A DNA stretch of 64,000 nucleotides from assembly GCA_947089905.1 (NCBI GenBank), contig CAMUMG010000006.1, positions 62,001 to 126,000 on the forward strand, in the 5' to 3' direction. Under the pieces are notes generated by a model. The model had not been told where the DNA came from. It made no database searches and worked only from the letters and a program-made list of their open reading frames with translations. A program made the translations under genes and the position numbers. The DNA is from an uncultured Lachnospiraceae bacterium. GTDB taxonomy: Bacteria; Bacillota; Clostridia; Lachnospirales; Lachnospiraceae. Shown here in pieces: positions 1 through 9,785 of the stretch. The stretch's first letter is position 1. Every line of letters begins with the position of its first letter.

Positions 1-94
1 GTAGTCTAATATATAGATAAATAAAAAGGAGAAAAGTTTCAAAATACCTTAATTTATAAGAAATAAATCTATTAAATCAATAATAAATACAAAA

Positions 95-130
95 CACCGC
101 AATCCTCTGACTTTTCAAAGAATTGCGATG
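95..130. terminator. Hairpin downstream of the pglZ remnant (repeat copy 1)
   Basis: Imperfect inverted repeat CACCGCAATcCT...AaTTGCGATG with an A/T-rich flank. It lies just beyond the 3' end of the pglZ remnant and could end its transcription. The same core (CCGCA, then TTGA/TCAA-type inner arms) recurs at 4406-4439 and 5666-5699, so this is one of three related hairpins. Bases 1-94 show no gene. Confidence 0.55.
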
Positions 131-181
131 CTTTATATTTATCTTTTATTGTTTAAAAATGTATTTATTCTATTAGCCTTT

Positions 182-982
182 CTAGCCAAAAAAATCAAAT
201 TCATCTACCGCAAAAGCAATATCTATCTGAAATTCCTCCTTTGCCTTTATTTTTCCATCTTTATCAGCAATCACAAGATAATAAATTTCTTTGCTGTCAT
301 ATTTTAACGATCGTAAACTAAAATTACATCGAAATATACGTTCTTGTCCATTCTCACTGGTTTTATCTGCAATGATTTTCTGAATATCACTGATTTGTTT
401 TCCACTGCTATCTGTAAAATATGCGTGATAAACAGCTGCTGCCCTGTTATCACCTACTGATTCTTTTTGATAAAAGTTCAGGGAAAAAATCATATTACTG
501 ATTTTATGTGTTGCAGATAAAAGATTTATCTCTACTGGTTTTGTATCATATATATCTTTATTACGCTGATATTCTTTTGATTGATTTCTTAGAAAATGAT
601 ATTCTATCAAAGGAACACACATTTCTTGTAAGCTAATTCCGCCATGCACATAATTTAATCCCCCGCCATTCATTTTGATACGAATATTTTCCTTAGATGC
701 AAAAGCCTCATACTTTGTATTTCCATCAAGAAATTTTACAGATTGTAAATATTCTGACTTCGAATCTCCAGTCATAATTGCATAGCGTCTGCCATACTCA
801 ACAATACGGCTTTTAAATTCTGTCTTATCCATTTTATCCTCTTCTTTCAGAGGACTATAGGTATATAAAAATCCATGATCTGCAGTAATCATAATATTTG
901 TACCACCAAAATCATTTACAATAATTCGCACAAGATTTTTCAGTTCTGCTATTGCATTATTACAAATCAGAAGTTGAAACAA
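182..982 (-). pseudogene. pglZ: 3' remnant of BREX phage-defence gene pglZ
   Basis: About 260 codons match the C-terminal end of PglZ, the alkaline-phosphatase-superfamily protein of BREX and Pgl phage-defence systems. The diagnostic stretch ITADHGFLY (minus strand, about 880-905) is the metal-site motif of the PglZ domain, followed by the usual RRYAIMTGD-like segment and a beta-rich tail. Complete BREX-type PglZ proteins are roughly 800-900 residues, so the N-terminal two thirds are missing. The open frame reaches only a weak TTG at 982 with no ribosome binding site, so I do not believe this is a functional start. No other BREX gene (brxA, brxB, brxC, pglX, brxL) is visible on the right; the left neighbour is outside the window. 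It reads as the scar of a deleted defence island. Confidence 0.8.
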
Positions 983-999
983 TACTTTTCTGTTTCAAC
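973..999. repeat. Inverted repeat at the transcription start, operator-like
   Basis: Perfect 9-bp arms GTTGAAACA and TGTTTCAAC with a 9-bp spacer. It lies immediately downstream of the -10 element at 1000-1005, so it overlaps the predicted start site of the transcript running into the pglZ remnant. A regulator-binding operator is the simplest reading. BREX operons can carry a BrxR-type repressor, but no regulator gene is visible here, so that link is inference. Confidence 0.5.
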
Positions 1000-1028
1000 A
1001 TTATACCATAGTGTCTATCACCTCTCAA
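1000..1028 (-). promoter_or_regulatory. Sigma-A promoter facing the pglZ remnant
   Basis: Minus-strand -35 TTGAGA (1028-1023), 17-bp spacer, -10 TATAAT (1005-1000). It lies about 20 bp upstream of where recognisable pglZ sequence begins, so the original first gene of the transcript has been lost and the promoter now faces a gene fragment. Confidence 0.65.
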
Positions 1029-1191
1029 GAAAATATCTTTACAATTTTAAACTAAAACGCCATCTACTGAAAAAAAGAGCTATTCGATTTCCCGAAAAGC
1101 TCATAAAATATTTCAATTAATGAATTTATTCTCCTAATTTCATAACAGATCTCCATTACGATTCGATGATTTTAGAGAAAACAAAAAAGTT

Positions 1192-1228
1192 AAAGGACTG
1201 AATTCATTATAACAAATTCAGTCCTTTA
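1192..1228 (-). terminator. Intrinsic terminator of the chemoreceptor gene
   Basis: Strong stem AAAGGACTGAATT / AATTCAGTCCTTT just downstream of the stop codon at 1241. It is followed on the minus strand by a T-rich run (ACTTTTTTGTTTT). Confidence 0.85.
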
Positions 1229-1240
1229 ATCTCTTTTATC

Positions 1241-2944
1241 TTAAAATAGTTTAAATCTCTTTACTAACTCATCTAGCTTCGTAGACTTATCAGATAAATT
1301 TACACTGATTGCAGAATTTTCTTCTGAGGAAGTTGCTGTATTTTGTGTTGCGCCTGCAATCTGTTCAATTCCTTCCTCTATCTGTTTCAAAGCACTTGCC
1401 TGCTCATTGGCATTTTCTGTAGACTGATGTGCTAACTCTGCAAATGACTTCATATTTACTATAATCTGATCAAATGATTCCGCAGTTGATATTGTAATTG
1501 TATTTCCCTTCTCAATCTCTACTAAAGTCTTATTAATTAACTCCCTTGTATTTACAGCTGATTGTGCACTGTCAGACGCCAATTTTCCAATTTGGTCTGC
1601 AACAACTGCAAATCCTTTTCCAGCTTCTCCCGCTCTAGCTGCTTCAATAGACGCATTTAAAGACAACAAGTTTGTCTGAGATGCAATATCTTCGATTGCA
1701 GTAATGATATTTTCAATTTCCTTTGAAATCTCTGTAATATACTTCATCTCTGCTGCTAATTCTTCCATCTTCTGTTTTTCAATTTCAGCCTTATCTGTAG
1801 AATCCTTAACCTGTTCATAAGCAGATCTTGTCGCCTTTGCACTTTCTACTGCCAAAATAGATACTGTATTCACTGTTGCAGTTAGTTCTTCAACTGTACT
1901 TGCCTGTTCACTTGCTCCCTCTGAAAGCATCTGGGATGCCTTTGCAATCTCCTCCGCATCTGATGCCACATGAGTAGAAGTATTTTGAATTTCAGTAAGT
2001 GTACTATTAAAACGCTTCAAAATATACAAAAGTGATTCTTTGATACTAGAAAACTCTCCTAAAAAGTTTGTAATCTCATTTCCATCTCTTGTAAGATCGC
2101 CCTTTGCAATTCTTCTTAATTCATCAGAGATTTCTGTCACATAGTTTGTTAGAATTATCAAAGCTTCTCTTAATTTCTTCTCTACTACACCCAACTCGTC
2201 CTCTGACTCATAAGTAAGCAAATTTGCTTTGGAAAAATCTCCTTCCCGCATACTGACGATTGCTTCTTCTATCTGTGCCACTGGTTTTGTAATCATTTTT
2301 CCAATCGCCAAACCAATCGAAGTTGCGATACCAATAGACATCATTACTATAGCTATAATTACTACTAACATAATAATAAATACAGTTTTAACCACGTTTT
2401 TAGCTTCTGCTAATTGATTATTTTCATATGTTTTAAGTTCGTTAAAACTTTTGCGGAAATCATTATATGTATCATAGATTTCACCTACCATCAGCAATCC
2501 TGCTTCCTTCGTTTTACCTATACGACTTAATGCTAGTATTTCTTCTGACTGTTCTTTATAAGATGCCCATTTTGTATAGATATTATCATATTTATCCTGT
2601 TCTATCTTGGTAGAAATTATTGCTTCAAACTTATTACATACTTCTGTAATCTGTTGATCTATGTTTTCTAATTCATCTTCATATTTTGATATAGTATCCT
2701 CATCCATAGCCACCAAATGCCCATACTGTTTCAAACGATACTGTGCTGTAAGCATATCTAAGTCCTGTACATGACCTAAAGAAGGAGACCAAACGTCTGT
2801 AATCTCATCTACTTTTGTATCCATCAGAAAACTTAAAAATATTGATACAATTCCCATAATTACTATTAATATAATCATGGATACTCGATAGACTCTTAGT
2901 TTTTCTACAACCTTTAAGTTTTTAAGTTTGGTTTTAAACTTCAT
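1241..2944 (-). CDS. Methyl-accepting chemotaxis protein
   Basis: 567-residue transmembrane chemoreceptor. Layout: short cytoplasmic N-terminus, first membrane segment at about residues 20-42, an extracellular four-helix-bundle-like sensor of about 145 residues, second membrane segment at about 188-215, a HAMP linker, then the long signalling coiled coil with the hairpin tip ([21 protein letters not shown]). The tip contacts CheA and CheW. The small helical sensor shows no Cache or PAS signature, so the ligand is unknown. The start has GGAAAGGAAAG about 7 bases upstream. It is a monocistronic gene with its own promoter at 2998-3027 and a terminator at 1192-1228. A second receptor of similar build lies at 60502-62196. 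Confidence 0.93.
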   Translation of the reverse strand: MKFKTKLKNLKVVEKLRVYRVSMIILIVIMGIVSIFLSFLMDTKVDEITDVWSPSLGHVQDLDMLTAQYRLKQYGHLVAMDEDTISKYEDELENIDQQITEVCNKFEAIISTKIEQDKYDNIYTKWASYKEQSEEILALSRIGKTKEAGLLMVGEIYDTYNDFRKSFNELKTYENNQLAEAKNVVKTVFIIMLVVIIAIVMMSIGIATSIGLAIGKMITKPVAQIEEAIVSMREGDFSKANLLTYESEDELGVVEKKLREALIILTNYVTEISDELRRIAKGDLTRDGNEITNFLGEFSSIKESLLYILKRFNSTLTEIQNTSTHVASDAEEIAKASQMLSEGASEQASTVEELTATVNTVSILAVESAKATRSAYEQVKDSTDKAEIEKQKMEELAAEMKYITEISKEIENIITAIEDIASQTNLLSLNASIEAARAGEAGKGFAVVADQIGKLASDSAQSAVNTRELINKTLVEIEKGNTITISTAESFDQIIVNMKSFAELAHQSTENANEQASALKQIEEGIEQIAGATQNTATSSEENSAISVNLSDKSTKLDELVKRFKLF

Positions 2945-2997
2945 TTAGTTTCTTTCCTTTCCATATTTTTATATTTGAACTATAGTCTCGTTTATCC

Positions 2998-3027
2998 AAT
3001 ATATCATCCTTATCCTTGTATTGTCAA
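2998..3027 (-). promoter_or_regulatory. Sigma-A promoter of the chemoreceptor gene
   Basis: -35 TTGACA (3027-3022), 18-bp spacer, -10 TATATT (3003-2998), giving a leader of about 50 nt before the start at 2944. It is a vegetative rather than a sigma-D (flagellar) promoter. Confidence 0.7.
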
Positions 3028-3243
3028 CTACATTAAACAAAAAATATGAATAAATCATTTTGTTGGATTAAATTGATTGAAATAGACTAATATAATACAA
3101 TATTTTTATCATACCAACGTGAAAAGTTTTTGCAATAGAAATTATTTATAACAGATATTTAGAAGGATGAAAGCTAATGTTTCTGACAATATATTATGTC
3201 TATTTGTTCAGTTTTTTGTTCAGACAAAGTAAAGGAGATTTAT

Positions 3244-3519
3244 ATGAATATTGACCTTACAAAAATCCAACAATACCTTGAATGGTTCAAACATAAATTA
3301 TACCTAAATACTATTTCGCCCTCCGCTAAAAATCGTATCATATACATCCAACAAGTACAAAAAAATGTTCATGAGTGGGACATTAATATATATTTTAAAC
3401 GAGGAACTACGAGTGAGTTCTCCTATTTTGTTCATACATACCATTCTACAGTAAAAGTGGAAGGCAGAGATATAATCCTTTACCTTCCACTTTTACTTTT
3501 ACTTATTTATTTTTTCTAA
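3244..3519 (+). CDS. Small ORF of unknown function, probably a gene fragment
   Basis: The ATG at 3244 has a good ribosome binding site (AAAGGAGA at 3230-3237) and opens a frame of about 91 codons. The first 30 residues (MNIDLTKIQQYLEWFKHKLY and onward) are helical and look like real coding sequence. They recall the N-terminal extension of some Lachnospiraceae PemK/MazF-type toxins, but that is from memory and nothing after it resembles MazF. The last 20 residues are simply the translation of the hairpin at 3451-3496 and the T-rich tract beyond it, which is unusual for an intact protein. I take it as a truncated or frameshifted gene whose promoter side is intact. Confidence 0.4.
   Translation: MNIDLTKIQQYLEWFKHKLYLNTISPSAKNRIIYIQQVQKNVHEWDINIYFKRGTTSEFSYFVHTYHSTVKVEGRDIILYLPLLLLLIYFF
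3451..3496. terminator. Bidirectional terminator between convergent genes
   Basis: Perfect 14-bp stem GTAAAAGTGGAAGG / CCTTCCACTTTTAC with an 18-base loop. On the plus strand it is followed by a T-rich run (TTTTACTTATTTATTTTTT), so it suits the ORF at 3244. It also lies 2 bp beyond the ancestral stop codon of the XRE gene on the minus strand. Confidence 0.7.
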
Positions 3520-4216
3520 ACATGCTTGTGCTAGTTTTTCATCTGCGACAGCTTCGATGTCATATCCTTCCTTTTTAAGTTCTTCTATGATTTCACACCA
3601 AATTTTATAGGCAGTTTCATACTCTCCTATATCTATATGCTGCAATAAGGCAAATCCAGTCTTCTGAATCTTCTGAACCTTCCTTTATTATTTTTAGAGT
3701 TGAATCAACACTTTCTTGACCTTTTCCAATCTGCGAATATAAGAGCATTTTTTGATGTTTCGTGCGCCAAAAAATATCTTCATTTATGTGTTTTCCTCTG
3801 TCAATCACCTTATTAAATAAATCTATAGCTTTATCAATACAGTATTGCATCATATAGTGATGTAGTATTCCATATATTCTTAAATCTTCAGTAGATACGT
3901 TGCCCTTTTTAATAATTTTTTTAAACTCCAAATCTGCAGAAATAAAATCTTGTGGTTCCCGTGTGGACTCATAAATTGCTGCTAATCGCTGTGCATAATT
4001 TTCATATGCAACCGATGTTTCCTTAAAAAAGTCATCCATTGTCACACAATAAAGCTCCGCTATTTTCGGAAGTATTGTAACATCGGGCAAAGTAGTATTA
4101 CACTCCCACCTTGAAACAGTATGTGCACTTACATTTAAAACTTCTGCAACCTGCTCTTGGGTAAGTCTTTTCTGTTGTCTAAACTTCTTCAAATTATTAG
4201 AAAATACCATATTCAT
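3499..4216 (-). pseudogene. XRE-family transcriptional regulator, frameshifted near the 3' end
   Basis: The N-terminus is a classic XRE helix-turn-helix (residues 6-62, LTQEQVAEVLNVSAHTVSRW), followed by a helical TPR-like ligand-sensing domain. The start at 4216 has AAAGGA 8 bases upstream. In the present frame the protein stops at 199 residues (3617) with a nonsense tail, AAYRYRRV. One base out of frame, the sequence continues as about 40 more sensible residues (HIDIGEYETAYKIWCEIIEE onward) to a TAA at 3499-3501. The span 3499-4216 is 718 bp, one more than a multiple of three, fitting a single inserted base, most simply an extra T in the ATTT run near 3654. The DNA-binding half and its operator-like palindrome are intact, so a shortened protein may still bind DNA. 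A sequencing error is the alternative. Confidence 0.75.
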
Positions 4217-4233
4217 ATCTTTAGTCCTTTCAT

Positions 4234-4259
4234 TTTAATTTAGAAGCTTCTAAATTAAA
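4234..4259. promoter_or_regulatory. 26-bp perfect palindrome, likely operator of the XRE regulator
   Basis: Perfect dyad with half-site TTTAATTTAGAAG, centred between 4246 and 4247 and ending 17 bp upstream of the XRE start codon. A fully symmetric site placed here is typical of an autoregulatory operator for a dimeric XRE repressor. Bases 4260-4405 show no further gene. Confidence 0.65.
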
Positions 4260-4405
4260 TTATACGGATTTTTAATACAAAGTCCATATCCCCTTTTGTG
4301 GGTTAACTCACAATTTCTGTTCAGTAAAACAACTTCCTATCTCTTTTGAATTCAGCCATATTCCTCCTACAACTAAGACTTATACCTGATGGATATACAT
4401 TTAAA

Positions 4406-4439
4406 AACCGCAGCCTTTGATCTCTCAAAAACTGCGGTT
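4406..4439. terminator. Terminator-like hairpin (repeat copy 2)
   Basis: Stem AACCGCAG / CTGCGGTT with inner arms TTGA/TCAA. It is flanked by A-tracts on the left and T-tracts on the right and lies downstream of the broken GNAT gene on the minus strand. It shares its core with the hairpins at 95-130 and 5666-5699. Confidence 0.6.
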
Positions 4440-4486
4440 TCTCTATTGGATTAATAAAATTTATGTATATACTTCCATCAATCTAA

Positions 4487-4840
4487 TTAACATTCTTTTT
4501 TATAAATTAACATTCCATTATCATAGGGATTGTCTTCTGCCCCAAATTCTTCCTTAATAAATTCATAACCATTTTTTTCAAGAACTCTTATAGAAGCATT
4601 ATTTCCGTGCATAACACGTCCATATAAAACGTTTATTCCAAAAGTTTCTCTTATAAATTCTGTCATGGCTTTTAAAAGCTCAGTAGCATACCCTTTTCCA
4701 TTTATATTTACTGATCAATCTTCTTTCTGAGGGATTCCCAAACAACAGTTCAAAACCAATTAACTTCTTCAATATATATCCCTTCATCGTAATAACAATA
4801 TTATTGTTACTAAGTTTTAACAATTTTGCAAACTGGAATT
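4487..4840 (-). pseudogene. Broken GNAT-family N-acetyltransferase
   Basis: The last 75 codons read as the C-terminal half of a GNAT acetyltransferase: the acetyl-CoA-binding loop NGKGYATELL, then NVLYGRVMHGNNASIRVLEK and NGYEFIKEEFG, ending at a TAA at 4487-4489. Upstream that frame hits TGA at 4715-4717. The neighbouring frame carries the preceding part (IGFELLFGNPSERR), so a one-base indel lies near 4712-4718. The region corresponding to the first strands of the GNAT fold is missing or unrecognisable, and the fragment runs up to the end of the neighbouring hydrolase gene. The original protein probably acetylated a small amine or a protein N-terminus; it is not functional as it stands. Confidence 0.72.
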
Positions 4841-4844
4841 TATA

Positions 4845-5600
4845 TCAGCTTTGCAGATATTCAATCAGTTTATTTGCATATTCATCGCTATGTTCGTGTA
4901 AATACTGCCCATGCCCCATATATTCAATTTCTATATCTATTATAGTAGGCAGATATTTCTTTAACAAAATAACACTCTTTCTTGGATATCGCTCATTTGA
5001 GCCTCGCCAAAACAGAATAGTCCCCTTGTAACTTCTTATACTTTTAGGAATATTATACCTATACACAAATTCACACGCATTTTTTATAGTATTTGAGGTA
5101 ATGCCCATATAAAGCATTTCGATAATACTGTTGTTATCTTTTCCCATAACAGCATCCATCATAAATTTAGGGATTGCTTTCCCGTTTTGAATCCGCTTTA
5201 TCGCTTTGCAAAACATATATTCATATGGCTTTGTCAACAAACCCATCTTTATCAGAAATGCCGCATCCAAGTGTGTTTTAATAACATTAACATTGCCTCT
5301 TCCAATAATCTCAACAGCCATTGTTGCTCCCATAGAAAATCCCGATAGACAATACAAATTACCAGATAAATTATTTAATATGTAATTTTCTATCTCATCA
5401 CAGTTGTTCTCAAGACTGACAAGTTCATCTGTTCTTTCGCTGTGACCATCCACTTCTGCCAATATCACATAATAATTTGACAAATGTTTTAAAATTGGTT
5501 CATAGCAAAGCATTGCTGTGGAAGCCATTCCATGTATAAATAGTATTGACTTATTATTTTTATTGCCAAAGCATAAAAAATTCATAACACGCTTCTCCAT
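4845..5600 (-). CDS. Alpha/beta-hydrolase fold protein
   Basis: 251-residue soluble alpha/beta hydrolase. The oxyanion-hole motif FIHGMA is at residues 21-26, the nucleophile elbow GFSMG at 87-91 with Ser89, and the catalytic-type histidine is H230 in MGHGQ. The likely acid residue is in or near the strand ending FWRGSNE. No signal peptide or membrane segment is present. Substrate is unknown; such proteins are often esterases or lipase-like. Two starts are possible: 5600, or the internal ATG at 5585, which has GGAG 9 bases upstream. The gene sits between hairpins 4406-4439 and 5666-5699 beside a broken GNAT gene, which suggests acquired cargo placed downstream of tuf. Confidence 0.75.
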   Translation of the reverse strand: MEKRVMNFLCFGNKNNKSILFIHGMASTAMLCYEPILKHLSNYYVILAEVDGHSERTDELVSLENNCDEIENYILNNLSGNLYCLSGFSMGATMAVEIIGRGNVNVIKTHLDAAFLIKMGLLTKPYEYMFCKAIKRIQNGKAIPKFMMDAVMGKDNNSIIEMLYMGITSNTIKNACEFVYRYNIPKSIRSYKGTILFWRGSNERYPRKSVILLKKYLPTIIDIEIEYMGHGQYLHEHSDEYANKLIEYLQS

Positions 5601-5665
5601 AAATTCCGATTTTGTTGCTCTAAGTATAACATATCCATATACAATTTGCTATCAAAGTATAAAAA

Positions 5666-5699
5666 ACCGCAACCCCTTGATTTCTCAAAGGATTGCGGT
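5666..5699 (-). terminator. Terminator of the str operon (repeat copy 3)
   Basis: Stem ACCGCAA / TTGCGGT with inner arms TTGA/TCAA. On the minus strand it is followed by TTTTTT and lies 34 bp past the tuf stop codon. It shares its core with the hairpins at 95-130 and 4406-4439. Confidence 0.8.
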
Positions 5700-5732
5700 G
5701 CTTATTTTACTTATTTGGCTCTAATCTAAAGA

Positions 5733-6926
5733 TTACTCAATAATAGCAGCAACCTTACCTGATCCAACAGTTCTACCACCCTCACGGATAGCGAAGCCTA
5801 AACCTTGCTCCATAGCGATTGGATGAATCAGTTCGATTGTCATTTCAATGTTATCTCCTGGCATACACATATCTGTTCCATCTGGAAGATTGATAACACC
5901 AGTAACGTCAGTTGTTCTAAAATAGAACTGTGGTCTATAGTTGTCGAAGAATGGAGTATGACGACCACCTTCATCCTTTGTTAATACGTAAACCTGAGCC
6001 TTAAATTTTCTGTGGCAAGTAATTGTACCTGGTTTACATAAAACCTGTCCTCTTACGATATCTGTTCTTTGAATACCACGAAGTAAAGCACCAATGTTAT
6101 CACCAGCACGTGCCTCGTCTAACAGCTTACGGAACATTTCGATACCAGTAACAACAGTCTTGCGGGACTCTTCTTTTACACCAACAATTTCAACTTCTTC
6201 ATTTGGATGAAGCACACCACGCTCAACACGACCAGTAGCAACAGTACCACGTCCAGTAATAGTGAAGACATCTTCTACAGGCATTAAGAATGGTTTATCT
6301 GTTTCTCTCTGAGGATCTGGAACCCATTCATCTACTGCTCTCATCAGTTCAAGAACTTTGTCGCCCCATTCACTGTTTGGATCTTCCAGTGCCTTTAATG
6401 CAGAACCCTGAATAATAGGTGTATCATCTCCTGGGAATTCATACTCATTAAGTAAGTCTCTGATTTCCATTTCAACTAATTCAAGTAATTCTGGATCATC
6501 AACCATATCACACTTGTTCATAAATACAACGATATATGGAACACCTACTTGACGTGCAAGTAAGATATGTTCCTTTGTCTGAGCCATAACACCGTCTGTT
6601 GCAGCTACAACAAGGATTGCACCATCCATCTGAGCAGCACCTGTGATCATGTTCTTAACGTAGTCAGCATGTCCTGGGCAGTCAACATGTGCATAGTGTC
6701 TGTTCTCTGTTTCATACTCAACGTGAGCAGTAGAAATGGTTATACCTCTTGCTCTCTCTTCTGGAGCTTTATCGATCATATCGAAAGCAACTGCTTCTCC
6801 AGTACCTAATCTTTTGTTTAATGTCTTTGTAATTGCAGCTGTCAATGTGGTTTTACCATGATCAACGTGACCAATGGTTCCAATATTACAATGTGTTTTG
6901 TTTCTCTCAAACTTAGCTTTAGCCAT
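5733..6926 (-). CDS. tuf: Elongation factor Tu
   Basis: 397-residue EF-Tu, which delivers aminoacyl-tRNA to the ribosomal A site as a GTP complex. Visible motifs: P-loop GHVDHGKT at about residue 19, switch II DCPGH at about 81, the NKCD guanine-specificity motif at about 136, and the C-terminal beta-barrel domains ending in [11 protein letters not shown]. The start is set at [10 protein letters not shown] because AAAGGAGG precedes it; the frame stays open 21 codons further upstream without a signal. It is the last gene of the str operon, with its own promoter at 7003-7031 allowing extra expression. The str operon here is not linked to rpoBC or to the S10 ribosomal protein operon. Confidence 0.99.
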   Translation of the reverse strand: MAKAKFERNKTHCNIGTIGHVDHGKTTLTAAITKTLNKRLGTGEAVAFDMIDKAPEERARGITISTAHVEYETENRHYAHVDCPGHADYVKNMITGAAQMDGAILVVAATDGVMAQTKEHILLARQVGVPYIVVFMNKCDMVDDPELLELVEMEIRDLLNEYEFPGDDTPIIQGSALKALEDPNSEWGDKVLELMRAVDEWVPDPQRETDKPFLMPVEDVFTITGRGTVATGRVERGVLHPNEEVEIVGVKEESRKTVVTGIEMFRKLLDEARAGDNIGALLRGIQRTDIVRGQVLCKPGTITCHRKFKAQVYVLTKDEGGRHTPFFDNYRPQFYFRTTDVTGVINLPDGTDMCMPGDNIEMTIELIHPIAMEQGLGFAIREGGRTVGSGKVAAIIE

Positions 6927-7002
6927 TTCTTTAAAGTCCTCCTTTTTTATGCCCCTCTGGGCGTTTCGAAATAACACCGGCGAAAACACTTCAGATGCCC
7001 TT

Positions 7003-7031
7003 ATTATATTGCATCTTTAGGATATTTTCAA
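7003..7031 (-). promoter_or_regulatory. Internal sigma-A promoter for tuf
   Basis: -35 TTGAAA (7031-7026), 17-bp spacer, -10 TATAAT (7008-7003) in the 136-bp gap between fusA and tuf, giving a leader of about 70 nt. It probably supplies EF-Tu in excess over the other operon products. Confidence 0.75.
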
Positions 7032-7062
7032 GTAAAAAATTAAGATTTTAGACCTTTTTTCC

Positions 7063-9180
7063 CTATCTGCCTTTCTCTGAAAGCACTTTCTCCTGAACAT
7101 TCTTTGGTACAGGCTCATAGGTGTGGAAGAACATGGAATAAGCTCCACGTCCTTGTGTCTTTGTACGAAGGGTAGTCATATATCCAAACATCTCTGCTAA
7201 CGGAACGAAACCACGAATCAATTTAGATCCATTAATATCTTCTGTTCCTTCAATACGTCCACGACGGGAACTGATATCTCCGATAACATCTCCCATATAG
7301 TCTTCTGGAACAGTTACTTCTACACGCATAATAGGCTCTAACAGAACTGGATCTGCCTTTCTCATTGCTTCCTTAAATGCCATAGAACCTGCTACTTTAA
7401 ATGCTTGTTCACTTGAGTCAACCTCGTGATAAGAACCATCATAGCAATTTGCATGAATACCTAATACCGGGAAACCGCCTAAAATACCGCATTTCATAGC
7501 TTCTTCAATACCTGCCTGAACTGCTGGGATATATTCTTTCGGAATTGCACCGCCGACAACTGTACTTTCAAATTCAAACGTCTTTTCTCCATTTACATCC
7601 ATTGGAGAGAAAATGACTTTACAATGACCATACTGTCCACGACCACCGGACTGTTTTGCATATTTCATATCGATATTTGCTTCTTTGGTAATACCCTCTT
7701 TATAAGCAACCTGTGGAGCACCTACATTTGCTTCTACTTTAAACTCTCTTAAAAGACGGTCTACAATAATATCAAGATGAAGTTCACCCATACCAGAAAT
7801 AATTGTCTGACCAGTTTCTTTGTTGGTAGAAACACGGAAAGTAGGATCTTCTTCTGCAAGCTTTGCAAGAGCCTCGCCCATTTTATCCTGACCAACCTTT
7901 GTCTTTGGCTCAATAGCGACATCGATAACTGGTTCTGGGAATTCCATAGACTCTAAAATAACAAAAGCTTTTTCATCACAGAGTGTATCACCTGTCGTTG
8001 TAAATTTTAATCCAACGGCTGCTGCAATATCACCAGTATAAACCTTTTCTAGATCTTCTCTCTTATTTGCGTGCATGAGCAAAATACGTCCAACACGCTC
8101 TTTTTTGTTCTTGGTTGCATTTAATACATAGGAACCCGAATTCATTGTTCCAGAATATACACGGAAGAATGCAAGTTTTCCTACGAATGGATCTGCCATA
8201 ATCTTAAATGCAAGTGCAGAAAATGGTTCCGTATCGGAAGAATGTCTGTGTACTTCTTCACCATTTTCATCTATACCTTTGATATCTGGAATATCTGTTG
8301 GTGCAGGCATATATTCAATAACTGCGTCTAATAACTTTTGAACACCTTTATTCTTATATGCAGAACCACATAATACTGGAATAATCTGAACAGAAATAGT
8401 TGCATTTCTAAGTGCCTTCTTTAACTGCTCGTTAGTTGGTTCTTTTCCTTCCAAATAAATCTCTAATAATTCATCATCGGTTTCACAGATCTTTTCAATC
8501 ATTTCTGCACGATATTTTTCTGCATCTTCTTTCATATCGTCTGGAATTTCTTTAATTTCGATCTGATTTCCCTTATCATCTAAATAGTAATATGCCTGCA
8601 TTTCAAACAGGTCAATTACTCCTTTAAATGTATCTTCTTTTCCAATTGGTAATTGAATTGCAACTGGATTTTTACTTAGTCTGGTACGAATCATATCTAT
8701 AACATTATAGAAATTAGCACCAGAGATGTCCATTTTATTTACAAATGCAATTCTTGGTACGTTATACTTATCTGCCTGACGCCATACTGTTTCTGACTGT
8801 GGTTCTACACCACCCTTTGCACAAAATACACCGACAGCACTATCTAAGACACGTAAAGAACGCTCTACTTCTACCGTAAAGTCCACATGTCCAGGAGTAT
8901 CAATAATATTAATACGATGCTCTAAAGCACCCGGCATTTTATTGTGCATATATTCCTGTGTCCAATGGCAGGTCGTAGCAGCGGAAGTAATTGTAATACC
9001 TCTTTCCTGTTCCTGCTGCATCCAGTCCATTGTCGCAGTTCCTTCATGAGTATCTCCAATCTTATGATTGACACCGGTATAATAAAGGATACGCTCCGTT
9101 AACGTAGTTTTACCGGCGTCAATGTGTGCCATAATACCGATATTTCTTGTTCTCTCTAACGGATATTCTCTTTCAGCCAA
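7063..9180 (-). CDS. fusA: Elongation factor G
   Basis: 705-residue translocation GTPase. The P-loop AHIDAGKTT is at residues 17-25, followed by DTPGHVDF and NKMD, then domains II-V in the normal order, with length typical of EF-G. The start codon is TTG: the sequence reads AAGGAGGAAATTTCC then TTGGCT, with the ribosome binding site 8 bases away and no better ATG nearby. It is the third gene of the str operon. The 134-bp gap to rpsG and the 136-bp gap to tuf are both larger than typical operon spacing. Confidence 0.99.
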   Translation of the reverse strand: MAEREYPLERTRNIGIMAHIDAGKTTLTERILYYTGVNHKIGDTHEGTATMDWMQQEQERGITITSAATTCHWTQEYMHNKMPGALEHRINIIDTPGHVDFTVEVERSLRVLDSAVGVFCAKGGVEPQSETVWRQADKYNVPRIAFVNKMDISGANFYNVIDMIRTRLSKNPVAIQLPIGKEDTFKGVIDLFEMQAYYYLDDKGNQIEIKEIPDDMKEDAEKYRAEMIEKICETDDELLEIYLEGKEPTNEQLKKALRNATISVQIIPVLCGSAYKNKGVQKLLDAVIEYMPAPTDIPDIKGIDENGEEVHRHSSDTEPFSALAFKIMADPFVGKLAFFRVYSGTMNSGSYVLNATKNKKERVGRILLMHANKREDLEKVYTGDIAAAVGLKFTTTGDTLCDEKAFVILESMEFPEPVIDVAIEPKTKVGQDKMGEALAKLAEEDPTFRVSTNKETGQTIISGMGELHLDIIVDRLLREFKVEANVGAPQVAYKEGITKEANIDMKYAKQSGGRGQYGHCKVIFSPMDVNGEKTFEFESTVVGGAIPKEYIPAVQAGIEEAMKCGILGGFPVLGIHANCYDGSYHEVDSSEQAFKVAGSMAFKEAMRKADPVLLEPIMRVEVTVPEDYMGDVIGDISSRRGRIEGTEDINGSKLIRGFVPLAEMFGYMTTLRTKTQGRGAYSMFFHTYEPVPKNVQEKVLSEKGR

Positions 9181-9314
9181 GGAAATTTCCTCCTTATCAA
9201 TTACAGTTGCCCAATCTGGGAACGATTTACTTTAGTTAAGTTTAACCAAGTTGTCACCAGATCATTCCTATTGTTTGCCTAAATATTGAGGATCGAAAGC
9301 AAATCGACACGAAA

Positions 9315-9785
9315 TTACCAGCGGTAATGTGAAAATGCCTTATTTGCCTCTGCCATCTTGTGCATATCTTCTTTCCTCTTTACAGCATTACCAGTGTTTG
9401 CAGAAGCATCTAAAATTTCTCCTGCAAGCCGATCAATCATCGTCTTTTCGCCTCTCTTACGGGCAAAGTTTGTCAGCCAGCGAAGAGCAAGTGCTTGTCT
9501 TCTGTCAGCTCTTACTTCTACTGGTACTTGGTAAGTAGCACCACCAATACGGCGTGCCTTTACCTCCAATACTGGCATCAGATTATTCATAGCTTCATCA
9601 AATACTTCCACCGGATCTTTTCCGGATTTATCTGCAACTTTTTCAAATGCACCATATACGATCTTTTGAGCAGTTCCCTTTTTTCCGTCCAGCATGATAT
9701 TGTTGATCAGCTTCGTAACAACTTTATTATTGTAAATCGGATCTGCTAACACATCTCTTTTTTGAATATGTCCTTTACGTGGCAC
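9315..9785 (-). CDS. rpsG: 30S ribosomal protein S7
   Basis: 156-residue S7, an early 16S rRNA-binding protein of the small-subunit head. The sequence [20 protein letters not shown] and the C-terminal [15 protein letters not shown] are characteristic. The start codon is GTG, preceded by AAGGAGGG. The 219-bp gap upstream to rpsL contains several short inverted repeats. In E. coli S7 represses translation at the rpsL-rpsG junction; the gap here could play the same role, but I see no sequence proof. Confidence 0.98.
   Translation of the reverse strand: MPRKGHIQKRDVLADPIYNNKVVTKLINNIMLDGKKGTAQKIVYGAFEKVADKSGKDPVEVFDEAMNNLMPVLEVKARRIGGATYQVPVEVRADRRQALALRWLTNFARKRGEKTMIDRLAGEILDASANTGNAVKRKEDMHKMAEANKAFSHYRW

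Noticed and set aside
182-982. The pglZ fragment as a complete small gene starting at 982
   Set aside because: The start would be a TTG without ribosome binding site inside an inverted repeat, and the protein lacks two thirds of the family length.
3244-3519. MazF/PemK toxin
   Set aside because: Only the first 30 residues are suggestive; the conserved toxin core is absent and the end is translated terminator sequence.
6927-6989. N-terminal extension of EF-Tu
   Set aside because: The extra codons upstream of [10 protein letters not shown] include the ribosome binding site AAAGGAGG and resemble no EF-Tu sequence.
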